This document shows, in pieces, positions 1-11,059 of a DNA stretch of 64,000 nt. Below the pieces are notes generated by a model. The model saw only the letters and a list, made by a program, of their open reading frames with translations. It made no database searches and had not been told where the DNA came from. This DNA comes from Mesostigma viride. Taxonomy: Eukaryota; Streptophyta; Mesostigmatophyceae; Mesostigmatales; Mesostigmataceae. Numbering within the stretch: position 1 is the first letter of the stretch; every line of letters begins with the position of its first letter. Position numbers and translations under genes: made by a program. The DNA is taken from positions 1,170,240 through 1,234,239 of the forward strand of contig RPFO01000002.1 of the NCBI GenBank assembly GCA_009746045.1, given 5' to 3'.

Positions 1-1590
1 GCGTTGGCAGCCGTTTTCATACGTCAAAGGACGATGCATGGAGCTACTGTCCGGCAGGAGGAGCGGCCTGCGCTGGTCCCGGATAGCTTAAAGAAGTCGA
101 GTTTGACCAGCGTTCCTGTCGCAGCGACCTCCACTGCTCGTGTTAGTGCGCACTTCATGATGCCATGAGTCGATGCATGTGAAAGTTGACCGCATCCAGG
201 TAGGAGAAGGTTTGTATCATCGTTTGGTTTGTAACGCTGCCAGTTTCTTGTTGTTTACCGGCACCTGGCCGGTGTCACTTCAAGGCAGGTTATTACGTTG
301 TGCTGCACTCTGCGGCTGGGCCCCGTTGTGTAAGCGTATGTGCCCTCTGTAAGAAGCATGGTAGTTCCTGCTATGGTGCCCATGTCACAGGCCAGCCTTG
401 GAAGGGCCCCCAAATAGGCTAGATGTCTAGATAACTGGTTATTAGAGTCCATTCATGCTTGTATATCTTGCCATGCTGTTCATGTGCTACCTTAAGAGCA
501 TCACCTTGTTGGAAAGTATTATAACTGCGTCGGTATTGAGGCTTGGTGAGTGCGCTTATGCGCTTGGAAGGTCACAACTATCATTATAATGCATGATCAC
601 TGTGCGTGTTGATTATAGAGGCGGTGGATTCCTTGTAGTTACGTGCAATACCCATGGCAGGGTAATGCTGCCTGCAGTGCTCCGCGACAGCCCCGTCGGA
701 AGTGTGTGTGCGTGGTCCCTTTGGATCGAGCATGCCATGTCATGCCATGCTTACCGTGTCGTGGGGAAACCTCGTAAGGTCCGAAAGACACGTTAAAGGC
801 AGAGGAAACTGAGTACTAGCGCCTTTTTTCTGCATCTACCTATGGTCATGTTGTGTTCATGGTGCCGCCGCAGCGACACCCTGTTTTATTAAATCATAAT
901 TAAATAGGTATTGGGCATATATGACTGATGTTAAGTGCTGGGAACCCCAAAACAATCATAATAATGCATGACCTATCCTCATATTTGGAATAAAGTTTGT
1001 TGTCTCATTGTAATTACATGCAACACCCAATTTATAAAAAGGCCTCAATTGAGGCCTTTTTCTGGGTAGATAGACAATAGCTCCCGTCGCCGTTGTTGCT
1101 GCGCCAGGGTCAAGTCGTCATCAGGGAGGCAGTTAGATGAGATGCTTAGGCTGACACACGGATTTCCGGCCTGCGCGCCGCGTATTGCCTACCGCGGCTG
1201 AGCGGGACACCTCAGTACTGTACGGCAGGGCGTACGGTACTGAGGCGTCATGTGGACTGACGTGCAGTTAGTGCCAGACTGTTCCTAGGTGCTAGATCGA
1301 CCCGCCAGGTCCGGTGTAGCCGGGCCTGACGGGCCGAGTCTTAGCTGGTCGCTAGTGACGTGGTGGCATGGCATTGCAGTGTCCAGTTGTCCACTGGTAG
1401 GTGCTGCAGGTAGCACTGCCATAGGCATATAGGCGTAGCACTGGGGAGTGCCGCAGCACCCGAGTTTGCCCAGACGTTCCATTCTGAGCCCTCAAGCTTA
1501 CACTACTCTCATTGTATTATTGCTAATACAACCATCATTCCATTTCAGCTTTCGGCAGTTGTCCATCGTCGTTAGACGCGTTCCAACTGA
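1..1590. other. No gene recognised; palindrome at 1036-1061
   Basis: I find no convincing coding sequence, RNA gene or element end in this stretch. The short open frames at 255-452 and 593-796 have no recognisable domain. The one clear structure is a perfect 26-nt palindrome at 1036-1061, with core GGCCTCAATTGAGGCC flanked by A and T runs. A segment near 1594-1640 (motif GGGACCACTAGGTC) recurs at about 21890 and 45220, so it is repetitive. Confidence 0.5.
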
Positions 1591-1599
1591 GGCAGATGC

Positions 1600-2376
1600 G
1601 GTGTTCAAACTGAGCTGGGACCACTAGGTCCGGGCTAGCAACATCTGGGTGTAGTTCATGGCAGGTTTACCTAGCTTCCTGGGAATGTCCTTGGGGCCAG
1701 GCCAGGTCAAAATATGCCGCCCTGGTTGGCCAAGCCGCTGGGGGCCGGCCAGACCAAGGGCGGTGTCGACCTGGCTGGTGCGAGCAAGATGTCCCACAAA
1801 TGCTATCCTACGCTGCCTAATCTCGTCTGAAATACGAGGCATACCCTGATACAAAGACTCTAATGACCTACGCTGGGAAAACCCTACATTCAGGACCTGT
1901 CGGAGCATCCTGTAAACCGTGCCGTCGAGCTTAGCTGCCAGTGTGTCCGTGAGTGTCCACGCCTCGGCGCCATACGTAATTAAGCACCGTGAGGACGAGG
2001 ACCTTAAATATCGAGCATATGCGCTTGCGGTGCTCGCCCAGGCCCTTTGAGCGCCAGTAGGTGGTGAGCGAACGGAGCCTGGACCAGGCCAGGCCGATGC
2101 GGATGTCCACATCGTCAGCGGTGTCAGGGAGCATGCTCAAGCTCCCCAACAGTTTGAAGCGATCGCGGAATCAACGGGACCTCCGTCCCGTCGAGCAGGC
2201 GCGGCAGCGGTGGGCTACTGGAGGCCCCAATTAATCACCATCGCCTCAGTTTTGACACTAATCTCCAACCCCGCCGCCCTCGCCTCCAAGCCCAGACAGT
2301 CCAGCCAGGTCTGAATGTGTTCGGGGCGCGCGACGAGGGTGGTGTCGTCCGCATAAATCAGTCCTACATAGTAACA
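1600..2376 (-). pseudogene. LINE ORF2 fragment: end of reverse transcriptase and C-terminal domain
   Basis: Read on the minus strand from about 2370, the sequence encodes a YADD reverse transcriptase active-site motif (in the context LIYADDTTLVA). It then gives the conserved LINE tail: YGAEAWTL, KLDGTVYRMLRQVLN, GMPRIS, RQRRIAFVGHLART. Frames switch more than once, with stops near 2220 and 2150, so the copy is dead. Its 5' part is cut at about 2376, where a SINE-like repeat begins. The plus-strand copy at 63650-64000 and the fragment at 45245-45760 belong to the same family. The exact clade (RTE, Jockey or L1-like) cannot be settled from this piece. Confidence 0.75.
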
Positions 2377-2384
2377 AACCTGTT

Positions 2385-2640
2385 ATGTAATTAATTTAAC
2401 ACGTGCTCGGACTTTGGGGAGTCACGGAGCACCTAACACTTGCTTGTAATTCCTGAAGAGTGCACAACGGGTAGGGGGGCAGAGAGACCCCCCTTTGCCG
2501 CCACAGGCATGCCACAGGGTGCATGCTCAATCGAAGCCGTCTAGCTAAACGATCCGGGGCATCCCCTGTTGTGGGTGCACTATGTCCCGTGTGATGATCA
2601 TTGTGCACCTTGCTATGGAGACGTGCATGAGCAATAAAAC
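2385..2640 (+). repeat. SINE-like repeat B, copy 1
   Basis: The copy starts with an AT-rich TTAATT stretch followed by a GTGCTC...GGGGAGTCACGGAGCAC motif. It then shares the order 'gtgcacaac.gg', 'agagac', 'aggcatgccaca', 'gatccggc' and 'gtgggtgca' with the copy at 3455-3760, with many mismatches. No internal polymerase III B box matching the consensus is visible, so calling it a SINE rests on size, copy number and the TTAA-rich junction. Confidence 0.45.
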
Positions 2641-3454
2641 AAGCAGTGCTCAGCAGGGCTAGGCGAGGCGCATAGCTCTATGCTGGCTGATCAATCATGT
2701 CAGTTGGCTACTGGTAGTAGGCTATGGGCAATTGCAAATTAGGTATGACACATCATGGTGGTCCACGAGCGGACATGGCTAGCTGACGGCGGAGCTCAGA
2801 ACTTTTGTGTCTGAGCCCCAAATTCAGTCAGATCAGTCAAGCAATCTATGCGTCTTTTCTAGGCGCATCTGCTACTATTATCGGTTACAGCTGTAACGCA
2901 GTATTGTGACAAGCCTGAAGCTATTACGCAAAATAATGACCACGCAAAAGCACCACGTTTTTCTAAGACGCACACGCTGATATATTTTTCCCGAAGCTAT
3001 TACGCAATAAATATATTATGAAGGGTTCTTCCTGTCAGAATCATGTTGCATGCCCATCTCACCTCCGTAATCTATCATTCTCAATGAAAATATATTATGA
3101 CGAGCAAACGCTCCTTAGATACGCAACGCAGCCTGGCGGCTGCGCTAAGCCCCCTGAAAATACGTCTGCAGCTCCGGCTGCAGCTTCGCCCTCAGGCCCG
3201 GAAGGCAGCGGTGCCACTAGCCAAGCGCTGGTGGTCGCCCAGGTCCCCCCCATGCAATGTGGCCTCGCCCTTGGCATCGCCTAAGCCCAAGCGCAGTCGC
3301 CCTTCCGCACCGAGCGGCGAGCTGGACCGAGCATAACTTTGATGCCAGCCAGTCCGGCTTTTATTATTAACAGCCCCCAACCCGGCTCTTGGAGTGCTCA
3401 CGTGTTTTATGGGTCGCACGCACGGCCTCGCTCCTTAATCAATTTAAAAAAGGC
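2641..3454. other. Intergenic, nothing recognised
   Basis: The open frames around 3018-3419 overlap each other on both strands in a proline- and alanine-rich stretch and show no family features. A motif of the type GAAGCTATTACGCAA repeats at about 2918 and 2994. No gene is supported. Confidence 0.4.
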
Positions 3455-3760
3455 ATAGTTGTCTCACTTCATAATTAAACTCGATCGTGCTCCCGTTGGG
3501 GAGTCACGGAGCACCGGAGTGCGTTTAATCCCTGTATGTGCACAACAGGAAGAAAGAGCAGAGACCCTCTTCCTCCTTCATGCCATGCAGAGGCATGCCA
3601 CAGCAGCAATCGGACACGGTAGACGATCCGGCAAGTTCTGTGGGTGCAATAATAAGACCCATGTGAGCATACTACTGTAGTATCATAACAAGGAGCGTAC
3701 GTGGGCACTGGGCAAGTAATCTGCATGATCATGGCCAGGACGTAGCATGGCTGTACAAGG
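3455..3760 (+). repeat. SINE-like repeat B, copy 2
   Basis: Begins with AATTAAACTCG and the hairpin-forming GTGCTCCCGTTGGGGAGTC, then follows the same order of blocks as copy 1. Its later part (GTGGGTGCAATAA, GACCCATGTGAGCATA, GGAGCGT) is found reverse-complemented at 21376-21600, which shows it is a dispersed repeat. Confidence 0.5.
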
Positions 3761-3909
3761 GCTATAAGCTAAGGCTGTGGCTGGTTGTGTCCCATGCGTT
3801 AGGAGCGGTGCACGTGACTATAGGTATGGGGCACGCGGCTAGGCAAACATTCTAGGCATGGCTGCATGCCATGCAGGGCGGCAGTGACTACCAAGGATTC
3901 AAGCTAGGG

Positions 3910-5010
3910 CTACATACAGTATTCTAGCCCGCAGGGGGCGACCACATCTTGTGGTTTGATCATCAGGTCCCCGTCCCTCCAGTACACCTTGGGCTTCTGG
4001 GGGTCCTGCTTATGGCGGAGGTATTCCGGCCACAGGTCGCGTCGCTGCTGTTGCTGAGCGGGGGTCAGGTCGTCATCCAGCGTCCAGGTGAGGTCGTGCA
4101 ACCTCTTGCGACGAGAGAGGAACCGCTGCTTATCCTCAGGGGAGGGGAAGGTGAGCAGGACTGGTGGGGGAGCCGCCTTGTCCCGTAAGTGCATGGGGAA
4201 GGCGGTGGCACCCACGCAGTTCTACCTCACCTACCACTGAGGCCCATGAGGGTAAGAAGCTGGTTAGCTTGAGCTCGTCAGCATTGAAGAGAGGTTGACG
4301 TCTCACCTGGCTTAATTCTGGGGGAAGCGACGTAGCACCACTCGGCACTCGCGGCGAGCGCGGTCGGTGACCTCCCGTTGCTGGACCTGGCGATGCATGG
4401 TCTTCCAGCTCCTGGAGCTTCGTGGCCGGCGATGGCGTCGGTGGTGGAGGCGGTCGCTGACCGCAGCAGGTCCGCGTAGGAGAGCGGCGGGAGGTCACCA
4501 GCATCCTGCCGGGGTGCATGGCTGGGATGCAATGGTGGCCGTCTGCTCCGCTATCTTGGGGACCTGTGTGCATGGCCAGGGCCTCGGTGTGGGCGGTGAT
4601 GGCCTCAAGCTTCTTCATGAGCACGCCACACTTGCCCTCCACCTGGTTATTAAAGGCGAGAGACAAGTGCAGCAATTGCATTTCCGAAGCCTGCGCCGCG
4701 GTGTGTAGCGCCGTGAACTGGGGTTGTAGCTTGTGGACGACCCGGGTTTCCACATTGGAGACCCGGGCCTCGACCGTGTTGAGCGTGGTGTTCAGCAATG
4801 TCAGCTTCTCGGCCAGCGGCCAGGTCACGTGCTCCTCCAGCACTGCGCGGATGTCATCCTTGCAGAGGGAGGGAGCCGATGGGGCTGCCGGCTGTGCGGG
4901 GGCGGGGGCGCTGAGCGCTCTGTTGAGGTCGCCGAGGCTGCGCTGGTAGTGGCTGGTCAAGATAAACAGGCGTTGGCTTGGTTCGGCATAAGTGTAGAGC
5001 CAGGACGTGT
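3910..5010 (-). pseudogene. LINE ORF1-like protein, frameshifted and cut by an LTR
   Basis: The minus strand reads a long open frame entering from the LTR boundary at 5010. It first gives helical, heptad-like sequence (LLNTTLNTVEARVSNVETRV), then a proline-rich linker, then KLTSFLPSWASVVG. The frame changes near 4210 and continues as PVLLTFPSPEDKQRFLSRRK, LDDDLTPAQQQQRRDLWPEY and VYWRDGDLMI. Coiled coil, then an RRM-like 'VLLTF...DKQRFL' segment, then 'LTPAQ..RR.L.PEY' is the layout of L1/Tx1-type ORF1 RNA-binding proteins. The frame switch and the LTR insertion at 5011 make it a pseudogene. The apparent start codon inside the LTR is fortuitous. Confidence 0.65.
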
Positions 5011-5496
5011 AGTTAGTCTCCATGCTTTGCTGCAGACTAAGTCTCAAAGGCATTGTGAATACAACGTATGAATAAGCCTTGTAAACCTACGTTGGTATGT
5101 GAATATAAATACCACGTGGGCTATGCAGATAGGAATGCTAGTCGAGTCGCATACGTTTCCCTAGATAGGTACTTTGGGTACTGGGGTACGTGACAGATGT
5201 TAATAGTACCCAGTATACGTAGTGTCCTGTCATTGGACGGTACTAGAGTATCCTAGATAGGGACCGTACTGCAGCATGCATTGATCTGTGATCACACGAT
5301 GCAGTGACTAGACTGCGACCTGTCATCGTGCGGCCTCGGGCCAACGGTCTGCACCCAACGGTCACTGGCGGCGCAGCCAGTGAGAGGAACGTTGATAAAG
5401 GGTAAACCTATTTTCTAATGAACCAAGCAATTCATTGCTCATTGCTCACAGTGCTCTCAAGCAATATACCAAGTCGGTCATTCCCATTTACTAACT
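5011..5496 (+). repeat. 5' LTR of Copia-B
   Basis: This 486-bp segment starts AGTTAG and ends CTAACT. Reverse-complemented relatives lie at 23318-23790 (a solo LTR with a 5-bp duplication) and 61649-62164, and these fix the two ends. A TATA-like TATAAATA lies near 5103 in plus orientation. The ends are not the usual TG...CA. Just inside the element the sequence TGAATTTTA follows the LTR here and in the 61649-62164 copy, so it may be the primer-binding region, but it matches no tRNA 3' end I recognise. The 5-bp left flank is CGTGT. Confidence 0.8.
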
Positions 5497-5528
5497 TGAA
5501 TTTTATCTGCTACCAATGGCTATCAACA

Positions 5529-8500
5529 ATGTTCAAGAACGTTGCGAAGAAGTTGGACTTTAACGATGGTGATGACGGGCAGGATAGGCGGATGCCCAAG
5601 GACAACAACAAGAAGCCGGCTGGGGATGCGGCTATTTCTAAGAAAAAGAAGAAAAACAAAAAGAACAACAATGTCTGCCAGGAGGAGGGGACGGCGGCCG
5701 CAAGGCCGACCGACCTACCCCCCTCCCCTGAGAAGCCGGAGGACGAGACGGCTCGCCCCCGGGGGACCGACTTACCCTCGACTCCGGCGGCTGCAACAGC
5801 CGAAACCACGGCTGGAGCAGCCATGGCTGCGGAGCCCTCGGCGGTCAACCCCCCCGAGGCTCCCCAGTTCGGCCCTCAGTTGCCGACCATTCGGGAGCTC
5901 ATGCCCCGCCAGACGGCTTCTGTGGGGCCGGACGGGGCGATCACGTTTCGCCCCGCCACGTCCGATCTTCGTGTCCCCTTCGCCCAGGGGCACAATCATA
6001 TCGAGCTTCAGTTTGGGCGGCCTTCCACCCTTCTTCGAAAGAAGAAGGAGATGGAAAGCGTAAAGCTCGCGCGGGTGGTGCGTCGTCCCGTTGAGCCCAT
6101 CGGAGGACAACCCATGTCCGATGATGAGGTCTCGGATACTGCCAGTCTCCCCGACGGGGAGACTGAGATAACCCTCACCCCAGCGCTCCTGGCGGTGGAG
6201 CAGGCCGCGCTGGTGGCCAACGAGGAACGTCGCGCGAGGCAGCGCGACCGGGAGGTCCGTCGCGAGACGGCCTTTCGGCTCGCCGCCAAGCGGCAGGAAT
6301 ATGAGGAGGAGGCTGCCCGTCGCCTGGCAACCCACCAGGCGATGGCGGCGGCGTACCGTGAGGCAACTCAACGGCTACGCGACCTTCTACAAAATGCTGA
6401 CTATCCGATGGAACACTCGGATGGTCAAGACCTGGCCGCGCTTGCGCGGTCAGCCCATTTTAAGGCCATGAGGTCCGTAACCCAATCAAGGGCAGTGTTC
6501 AATTATACGGCGTATTATACGGTATAATACGGTATAATACGCGTTATACAAGGTCGAGCGGAGAATTTTTATCCGTTTTATACGATTTGCGTATTTTTAC
6601 GTATAATACGGCGAATAACACGTATGAGCGCACGTATAATGGGGTTTTCGCGCTCATCCGAGGTCCGGCAGCCAAATTTTTCGGGCGGGAACCAAGGCGG
6701 GAAAGCAAGGGAACTTAGAAACACTACGGAAACCATCCACTGGTTGACATTTGGCGACCGTGAGACACAAGGATCTTACAAGCAAGCTACACTGTAGCAT
6801 GGCAAGTTGGCAACCCTCCATGCTGTTTAGGTGCTCAGCCCTTGCCTCTCGGGCAGCCATGCACCGAATATTGAAGTCATACAGAAAACTGACTGGTACG
6901 AGAGCATGGCCGCTTTATATTTTCAACTGAAATTTTGTAGGCATGATCCTTAGGTCTTGAAAAGCTTATACCCTTGGCCAGGCAACGTTTCGATGTGCGC
7001 AGATATGTCTCGACCTTCTGCTCGATGCGGCAACCTCGTTTCAGCAACCAGGTGGCGACCGTGCATGTGCTAACTGTTGATAGGCGGGAAATGCCCCTAC
7101 ATTTGAACGCGGATAGATGTTTCACGTTATTCCTTACATGATTTATAAGCGACGACGGCCAGGAAAGACTCGCAGCTACGTCCATCAGGTGGGCATGCTG
7201 GCTCCGTCAAGAAAGGTAATATGCGGTTTTGATCTGGTACGTGCTATCCTGTTCACGTGTTAATTGTACTGTATCAAGTTGTTGGGTGGATTGTAAAATA
7301 GTCGTAGACCTGTAATGGAGGTTTTCTGCTTGTCTTTTGGTTGCTTTACTGCCTCTACGCATTATTGGCTTGTGATGGTTGGGGAATACCACTACGACAT
7401 GCAGATTTTGGACCAGATTTGTCTGCTACTATTAGCTTATGCTTCATCGAAAGCAGTGACGTAGTGCTTGGCATTGTTTATAAATATGATAAGCTTGATA
7501 ACGCGATGTTTTTTCTTGCTAAAAACATCTCGAAACAAGTGGTTTTCTGGCCAGATCTAGCCACTATTTCTTGTTTTGCTCGCCAAAGTAAGCCTTCTTC
7601 TTGTGTGCTCCTCATGCATGCAAGAAACATGGAGATGCCCAGGACCTGCTTGCATGGAAGCATAGCCATCTTACTTCTTTTGCTTTTTTCATCTTTCCAT
7701 TTCATTTGGCGTTGTTTTTTAGGGTATAATGCATAGGTAATCTAGCTCCTCGTGAACCCCGGTTTACACGTCCAGTGTTTCCAAGCACTGCTGAGCAGTG
7801 GCAACCCATGTATCATGTGTAATTTAGTGTCAGAAACATGTGGACTGCTTGAAATGATATCAAAATGCATGAAACAACCCCAAAAACGATGAAATCCAGT
7901 ATTTGCGTATAATTTCCGGATAATACCGTATTGTACCGTATTATCCATTATACGGACCCCGCGCGTACGTATAACCGCGTATTGCGTATAATTGAACTCT
8001 GATCAAGGGTAACGGAGGCCATATTGGCTAAGCATGGGGTGGTGGCTGAAGATGCCCCCCCGCTGGAAGCCACCAAGGGATCCTCCCCCCCCCAACCCTG
8101 TCAGTCCAAGGTGGGCCTTCTGGTCCTGGACCAGGGGAAGGGAAAGAGGAAGGACTATGATGTCCGGGATGCTCTGGTGGTGGGTGACCCCCTGCCTGAC
8201 ATCCCCTCGGATGAGGCGGCCTTTCAGGCTGCCCTAAGAGAACATGAAATTCGCAAGGAGATGAAAAGGCTCCTCAAGGAAGAGGCAGCGAGGAGGGCAG
8301 CGGCAGACACCCCTGCCCGCCCCTCCACCGCTGGGGCTGGCCCTAGCGGGGTCACACGGACCCCCCCGGCCTCACCCCGGGCCCCCAGGGCCCCCTCTCC
8401 CCCTCCCCCACCACCCCAGGTTCGCCCTGTGGGCTGGGGCCCCCTCCCCACCCAGGGGGGGGTGCCAGGACCCCAGGATCGGGCCCTGGGGGGAAGTCCA

Positions 8501-8767
8501 GAGGTGCCCCGGGCACCCACCAACCCAACTGCTGAGGCCCCCCAACGGCAAGGGGATATTCTAGAACAGCTAGCCATCCTTCAGGCTCAGCTGGCCTCTC
8601 TGCAGGACCAACAATTGTCAGCCAACCAGCTGCAGACAGTGGAGGGCCTTCGTGCCCTGATGTCCCGGTACGAGCGTGGCACCATGCATGAACCTGGACC
8701 CCGCTCGACTCCAGCATGCCACCGATGTCTTCTTGAGGGCGAACCCCCCTCCAACAGGTGTGTATAA
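5529..8767 (+). pseudogene. Copia-B upstream ORF (ORF0), split by a hAT insertion
   Basis: The first part (5529-6492) starts at an ATG after the LTR and encodes an acidic-basic head (LDFNDGDDGQ, KKKKKNKKNNN), a proline-rich middle and a charged helical tail (VANEERRARQRDREVRRE). The hAT element follows. From 8010 the frame resumes exactly when the insertion and one 8-bp duplication are removed, giving about 574 codons in all. The rest is again charged and helical (ALREHEIRKEMKRLLKEEAA), followed by a proline-rich stretch. It overlaps the gag core, which is in another frame, by about 90 nt. The 61649-62164 element has the same start. No known domain is visible; it may be an N-terminal Gag part or a separate protein. 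Confidence 0.6.
6493..8001. mobile_element. Non-autonomous hAT-type transposon
   Basis: The 1509-bp element has terminal inverted repeats CAGTGTTCAATTATACG (left) and CAGAGTTCAATTATACG (right, read inward), 16 of 17 identical. It is flanked by the 8-bp direct repeat ATCAAGGG at 6485-6492 and 8002-8009. A CAG-type terminus with an 8-bp duplication is the hAT signature. TATAC/GTATA-rich subterminal blocks lie at both ends (about 6505-6560 and 7905-7995). The internal open frames at 6877-7185 and 7341-7736 show no BED finger or hAT dimerisation motif, so I regard it as a deletion derivative mobilised in trans. It interrupts the Copia-B upstream ORF. Confidence 0.85.
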
Positions 8768-9381
8768 CCCCCACAAAAAGGAATCAAAGATCAATATTGC
8801 TGGTTTACCTGAGGGACATACCATTGAACAAGCCAAACAGTTTGTCTTTGCTCTGGAGTATGGGATGGAAGGCCTAAACCTTAGGCATCAGTTTAAGGCT
8901 CTCAGGGCCTCGTCTCATCCACCTTTGACCTTTCACCAATCACCTCCTGCAATTAGAGCACTGATTCAAACCTATCAGGAACGCACCCTCACACCTGAGG
9001 TAGCCATTGAACAGTGGCCTACCTTTATCACTGATCTGAAACAGCTAATGCTTACCAACAACCACATGGAAGCAGTAGAACGTTTCAACTGGCTGGCTGC
9101 TTATAATGTCAATAAGGTTAACAAAAATAACCTCTCTGGGGATGCAAAAACATACAGGGTAATGATAGAGAAAGACCTTGAGCTTCTCAAGCTCCAACCA
9201 AGGTATCTCATCCACACCTGGCTAACAAAAGCTGGTTTGCAACCCTCTGTCCTGGCTACCCTGCTTACAGGCCTCAAGTCCCTCTGGGATAACTTCAGGC
9301 CGGGCTGCCATGCTCTACATCGAGGAAGCAGTGGACCCCCTGGGAACTGGAAACCCCCAGGCCCAGGTCACCCCACACTAG
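8676..9381 (+). pseudogene. Copia-B Gag core, cut by element G
   Basis: This frame runs on from NLDPARLQHATDVFLRANPP through a helix-rich region (TIEQAKQFVFALEYG, AVERFNWLAAYNVNKVNK, MIEKDLELLKLQPRYLIHTW) of the size expected for a Copia Gag capsid. It lies in the frame +1 relative to the upstream ORF and overlaps it by about 90 nt. It stays open to 9381, where element G begins. Joining 9381 to 40621 keeps it open, and the Gag zinc knuckle lies beyond at about 41252. The true start may be a frameshift from the upstream ORF or an internal start. Confidence 0.55.
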
Positions 9382-9705
9382 GAGTTAATTTGAAGCCCCC
9401 GTAACCTGTCCGGTAACTTCGACGCCCCCGTAACCTGCCCGGTAACCTCGACGGGGCAGGTTACGGGTCCGTATTCGTTCAGGCGGTTTAGGTTACCGGA
9501 CCGGTTACGGTACCATTCGGAATATTGGCCCCGAGATTCGGTACGGCCCAATAACTGGGCCGGTTATGTTTACGGGGGCGTGAACGGCTTCGGTTCAGGT
9601 TATACGTTGGGGTATACGGGACGGGTCAGGTAGTGGGTACGGCGCCATAGCTGCCCCAATATTAGGTACTGGGCTGGTTACGGGGCCGTTATCGTTAACT
9701 GGATC
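9382..9705. repeat. Left subterminal GTAACC-rich zone of element G
   Basis: Right after the GAGTTAATTT end, the motifs CCCGTAACCTG, CCGGTAAC, GGTTACGG and GGTTACCGG recur in both orientations for about 320 bases. The same motif density is seen at 39890-40600 next to the other end and nowhere else in the window. Such clusters are typical binding arrays for transposases of elements with short TIRs. Confidence 0.65.
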
Positions 9706-10289
9706 GTAAACCGCGACATAGCTGGCTAGCTACGCATGCACACTGTGGAAGACGTAGAAGACGCGTTAATTGACGACGAAGACATTGGTAATTAAGTCTT
9801 TCGCAGTCAGGACAGCCTCTGTTGTGTATCGATGGAGGACGCGCGGGCCTGGGAAGCACGCTGGGTGGCAAAGCGCACAGCGGCAACCGCATTCGCAGAA
9901 GAATCTCTGGCAGCAAAGGTACGTCGGACCCCTCACAAGACGGCTGCCATGGGAATTAATGAATATAGTAGCTGAGAACGCATATGCGTATATGTCGTCG
10001 CCAGGGGACGCTGTCGCAGACTATAGCTTCTCGCAAAGGTTTGAGGGGATTCATAAAACGTATTGTGGCAAGGATGATGTGGGTATGGTTGTGTTCACCC
10101 TATCGTCGCAGTTGACCACCCTATCGTCGCAGCGGCATCACAGCGCTCAAAAGCTGAGGGGCCGCCATGCAATGTCCCTGTACTTTTTATTGCGCAGATA
10201 AGGAAGCGTTGTAGTGAGCACCATGTTGCATGGGTTGCATTCGTTATACTGCCTGTAGATAGTGGCCACGACTAGTTTATTTGAGCTTA

Positions 10290-10998
10290 CCCTTGTTGTA
10301 ATGATGTGACAATACTTCAATGTGGTGAGCCAACCATGCTTGATATGATCTGCTGCGTGCAAGCTGCCATAATACCGTGATCCAGTTGGATGATCCTACT
10401 TGGTTCCCTGTCCTCCATTGGCCATGTTTTTTGCCCATGTCAGTTAGCGCAGTTTATGATGTGTTGTTTTGTTGTTTAGCTGGGTTGGCATAGGCCTTAC
10501 ACTCTAACCCGGGGGAAACAGAGAAAATGCTGGTTAGGCACGTGAGTGCTACCGTCAGTGTTCACATAGTTGCCATGCACCCAGTGCATTGTCGTGTCTG
10601 CTCATCTGCCGGCTCACCGTGGCAGCGTTGATTTCTGATTTTCCCTTGTTGTAATGATGTGACAATACTTCAATGTGGTGAGCCAACCATGCTTGATATA
10701 ATTTACTGCACGCAAGCTGCCATAATACCGTGATCCAGTTGGATGATCCTACTTGGTTCCTTGTCCTCCATTGGCCATGTTTGTTGCCCATGTCAGTTAG
10801 GGCAGTTTAGGATGTGTTGTTTTGTTGTTTACCTTGGTTGGCATAGGCCTTACACTCTAACCCGGGGGAAACAGAGAAAATGCTGGTTAGGCATGTGAGT
10901 GCTACCGTCAGTGTTCACATAGTTGCCATGCACCCAGTGCATTGTCGTGTCTGCCTCATCATCTGCCGGCTCACCGTGGCAGCGTTGATTTCTGACTT
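10290..10998 (+). repeat. 353-bp tandem duplication
   Basis: A unit starting CCCTTGTTGTAATGATGTGA at 10290 is repeated from 10643 with only scattered differences and ends near 10998. It contains no recognised coding sequence. It lies upstream of the first clear exon of the protease-like gene, so it could be its 5' region, but no promoter element is evident. Confidence 0.8.
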
Positions 10999-11059
10999 GT
11001 TCCCCCGCTCCGCATGCGTTGGGATTCCGTTTTGGCGTTGCCGTTGAATACAGGTGAGG

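Noticed and set aside
1036-1061. Hairpin followed by T run, like a bacterial terminator
   Set aside because: The context is eukaryotic with no gene upstream; it is a perfect palindrome with symmetric A and T runs, so I list it only as a structure.
4136-5053. 305-codon minus-strand frame as a gene starting at 5053
   Set aside because: Its first 14 codons lie inside the Copia-B LTR; the rest is LINE ORF1, so the start is a chance fusion.
5018-5480. Divergent promoter between two genes at 5053 and 5418
   Set aside because: The shared segment recurs twice elsewhere with LTR-type ends and a 5-bp duplication, so it is an LTR rather than a host promoter.
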